In this document: positions 62,619 through 64,000 of the stretch, piece by piece
How positions within the stretch are numbered: position 1 is the first letter of the stretch
How the letters are laid out: each line of letters starts with the position of its first letter
NCBI GenBank assembly: GCA_018195615.1
Contig: JAGTPG010000002.1
Coordinates: 2,422,501 to 2,486,500 of the forward strand
Origin: Streptomyces tuirus
GTDB taxonomy: Bacteria > Actinomycetota > Actinomycetes > Streptomycetales > Streptomycetaceae
DNA length: 64,000 nt
Direction of reading: 5' to 3'
Made by a program: the position numbers and the translations under genes
Notes under the pieces: model-generated
Database searches by the model: none
Seen by the model: the letters and a program-made list of their open reading frames with translations, nothing else
Told to the model about the DNA's origin: nothing

Positions 62619-64000
62619 GTGACCAGTCGACACAGATCATCTGAGCCGCTCAACTCCCTTGCCCCGCGCCGCCGTACGGTCGTCAAGGCCGCGGCGGCGA
62701 CGGCTGTCCTGGCCGGCCCGCTCGCCGCTTCCCTGCCCGCGCGCGCCGCCGACCAGGCCCCCGCCTTCCTGCACGGCGTGGCCTCCGGAGACCCGCTGCC
62801 GGACGGCATTCTGCTGTGGACCCGTGTGACGCCCGTGCCGGAGGCGATACCCGGCTCCGGGATCGGCCCGGACACCGAGGTGAGCTGGGTCGTCGCCGAG
62901 GACAGGGCGTTCACCACCGTCGTCGCCAAGGGCTCCACCACCGCCACCGCCGCCTCCGACCACACCGTGAAGGCCGACATCCGCGGCCTGGAACCGGGCA
63001 CCGACTACTGGTTCCGCTTCTCCGCCGGCGGCACCGACTCCCCCGCCGCCCGCACCCGTACCGCCCCGGCGGCCGACGCGGCCGTCGGCAACCTCCGCTT
63101 CGGCGTGGTCTCCTGCGCCAACTGGGAAGCCGGCTGGTTCTCCGCCTACCGCCATCTCGCGGCCCGCGGCGACCTGGACGCCTGGCTGCACCTCGGCGAC
63201 TACATCTACGAGTACGGCACCGGCGAGTACGGCACCCGTGGCACGGTCGTCCGCCCGCACGCTCCGGCGCACGAGATCGTCACGCTCGCCGACTACCGCA
63301 TCCGGCACGCGCGCTACAAGACCGACCCGGACCTCCAGGCTCTGCACGCGGCGGCCCCGGTCGTGGCGATCTGGGACGACCACGAGTTCGCCAACGACAC
63401 CTGGTCGGGCGGCGCAGAGAACCACGCCGAGGGGGCGGAGGGCACCTGGTCCGCCCGTCAGGCCGCGGCCAAGCAGGCCTACTTCGAGTGGATGCCGGTG
63501 CGCCCGGCGATCGCGGGCACCACCTATCGCCGGCTGCGCTTCGGCAAGCTGGCCGACCTCTCGCTGCTGGATCTGCGCTCCTTCCGCTCGCAACAGGTCA
63601 AGGTGGGCAACGGCGAGGTCGACGACCCGGACCGCACGCTCACCGGCCGGGCCCAACTGGACTGGCTCAAGGCGGGCCTGAAGTCGTCCGACACGACCTG
63701 GCGGCTGGTCGGCAACTCCGTGATGATCTCGCCGTTCGCCATCGGCTCGCTCTCCGCCGACCTGCTGAAGCCGCTGGCCAAGCTGCTGGGCCTGCCGCAG
63801 GAGGGCCTCGCCCTCAACACCGACCAGTGGGACGGCTACACCGACGACCGCCGCGAGATCCTGGCGCATCTGCGGACGAACGCGATCCGCAACACCGTCT
63901 TCCTCACCGGTGACATCCACATGGCCTGGGCCAACGACGTGCCGGTGGACGCCGGCACGTACCCGCTGTCCCCGTCGGCCGCCACGGAGTTCGTCGTCAC
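62619..64000 (+). CDS. phoD: Alkaline phosphatase D, Tat-exported, cut by window end
   Basis: First 460 codons of a PhoD-family phosphatase/phosphodiesterase. The signal has a twin-arginine motif (APRRRTVVKAAAATAV, residues 15-30) ending near LPARA. An N-terminal beta domain (HGVASGDPLPDGILLWTRVT) leads to the metallophosphoesterase part: FGVVSCANWEAG, HLGDYIYEYG, IWDDHEFANDTW and LTGDIHMAWAND, which carry the metal ligands. GTG at 62619 (VTSRHRSSEP). The family is usually under PhoP control. The frame is intact up to 64000, so the C-terminus is missing only because the window ends. Confidence 0.92.
   Translation, partial: MTSRHRSSEPLNSLAPRRRTVVKAAAATAVLAGPLAASLPARAADQAPAFLHGVASGDPLPDGILLWTRVTPVPEAIPGSGIGPDTEVSWVVAEDRAFTTVVAKGSTTATAASDHTVKADIRGLEPGTDYWFRFSAGGTDSPAARTRTAPAADAAVGNLRFGVVSCANWEAGWFSAYRHLAARGDLDAWLHLGDYIYEYGTGEYGTRGTVVRPHAPAHEIVTLADYRIRHARYKTDPDLQALHAAAPVVAIWDDHEFANDTWSGGAENHAEGAEGTWSARQAAAKQAYFEWMPVRPAIAGTTYRRLRFGKLADLSLLDLRSFRSQQVKVGNGEVDDPDRTLTGRAQLDWLKAGLKSSDTTWRLVGNSVMISPFAIGSLSADLLKPLAKLLGLPQEGLALNTDQWDGYTDDRREILAHLRTNAIRNTVFLTGDIHMAWANDVPVDAGTYPLSPSAATEFVV

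Overview
The window is chromosomal DNA of a high-G+C actinomycete, almost certainly a Streptomyces. The evidence is very strong third-position G/C, frequent GTG/TTG starts, rare TTA codons, and a gene order that I recall from the S. coelicolor core chromosome: gltBD, lgt, trpABMC, trpE, the his operon, dnaE and phoD. No rRNA, tRNA, CRISPR array, prophage or insertion sequence was seen.

Layout. 1-5.1 kb: aminopeptidase N, a response regulator, chorismate mutase, a GNAT acetyltransferase and an HExxH metalloprotease-like protein. 5.5-16 kb: an orphan cytochrome b (QcrB-like), a TerF-like vWA protein, and a MacB/FtsX-type export system (two ATPases, two large permeases). 16-22 kb: glutamate synthase gltD/gltB with a candidate GlnR box upstream. 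22.5-30.3 kb: a VIT1/CCC1 metal transporter with a candidate iron box, diverging from a six-gene unit of four different ADP-ribosylglycohydrolase-fold proteins, a class III CoA-transferase and a CitE/HpcH-type lyase. 30.5-45.7 kb: one long, mostly minus-strand stretch with lgt, a DsbA-like protein, trpA-trpB-trpM-trpC, small membrane proteins, trpE-hisI, and hisF-ridA-priA-hisH-orf-hisB-hisC-hisD. PriA is expected to serve both the histidine and tryptophan pathways, which ties these clusters together. 45.8-55 kb: a beta-solenoid membrane protein, helical-repeat and LON-domain proteins, a small secreted protein, a YbaK deacylase, a DUF2567-like protein, an ABC-2 exporter and a NYN-domain protein. 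55-64 kb: dnaE, a DUF2252 protein, a membrane protein, a second DsbA-like protein, a small secreted protein, and the start of a Tat-exported PhoD phosphatase that runs off the end.

Sequence quality dominates how this window should be read. About 40 genes are intact, but about 25 carry one to five reading-frame breaks. Every break I could resolve behaves as loss of one base, none as a gain, and they hit essential genes such as dnaE, trpE, priA and gltB. After restoring the inferred bases, each gene I checked has a length divisible by three. I therefore annotate these as whole genes with probable sequencing deletions, not as pseudogenes. About a third of the scars fall where a Pro-Glu codon pair now reads CCCGAG.

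The most interesting biology is the ADP-ribosylglycohydrolase/CoA-transferase/lyase unit at 23.4-30.3 kb. Also notable are the candidate GlnR and iron boxes, two TTA (bldA-type) codons, and two intergenic repeat elements.
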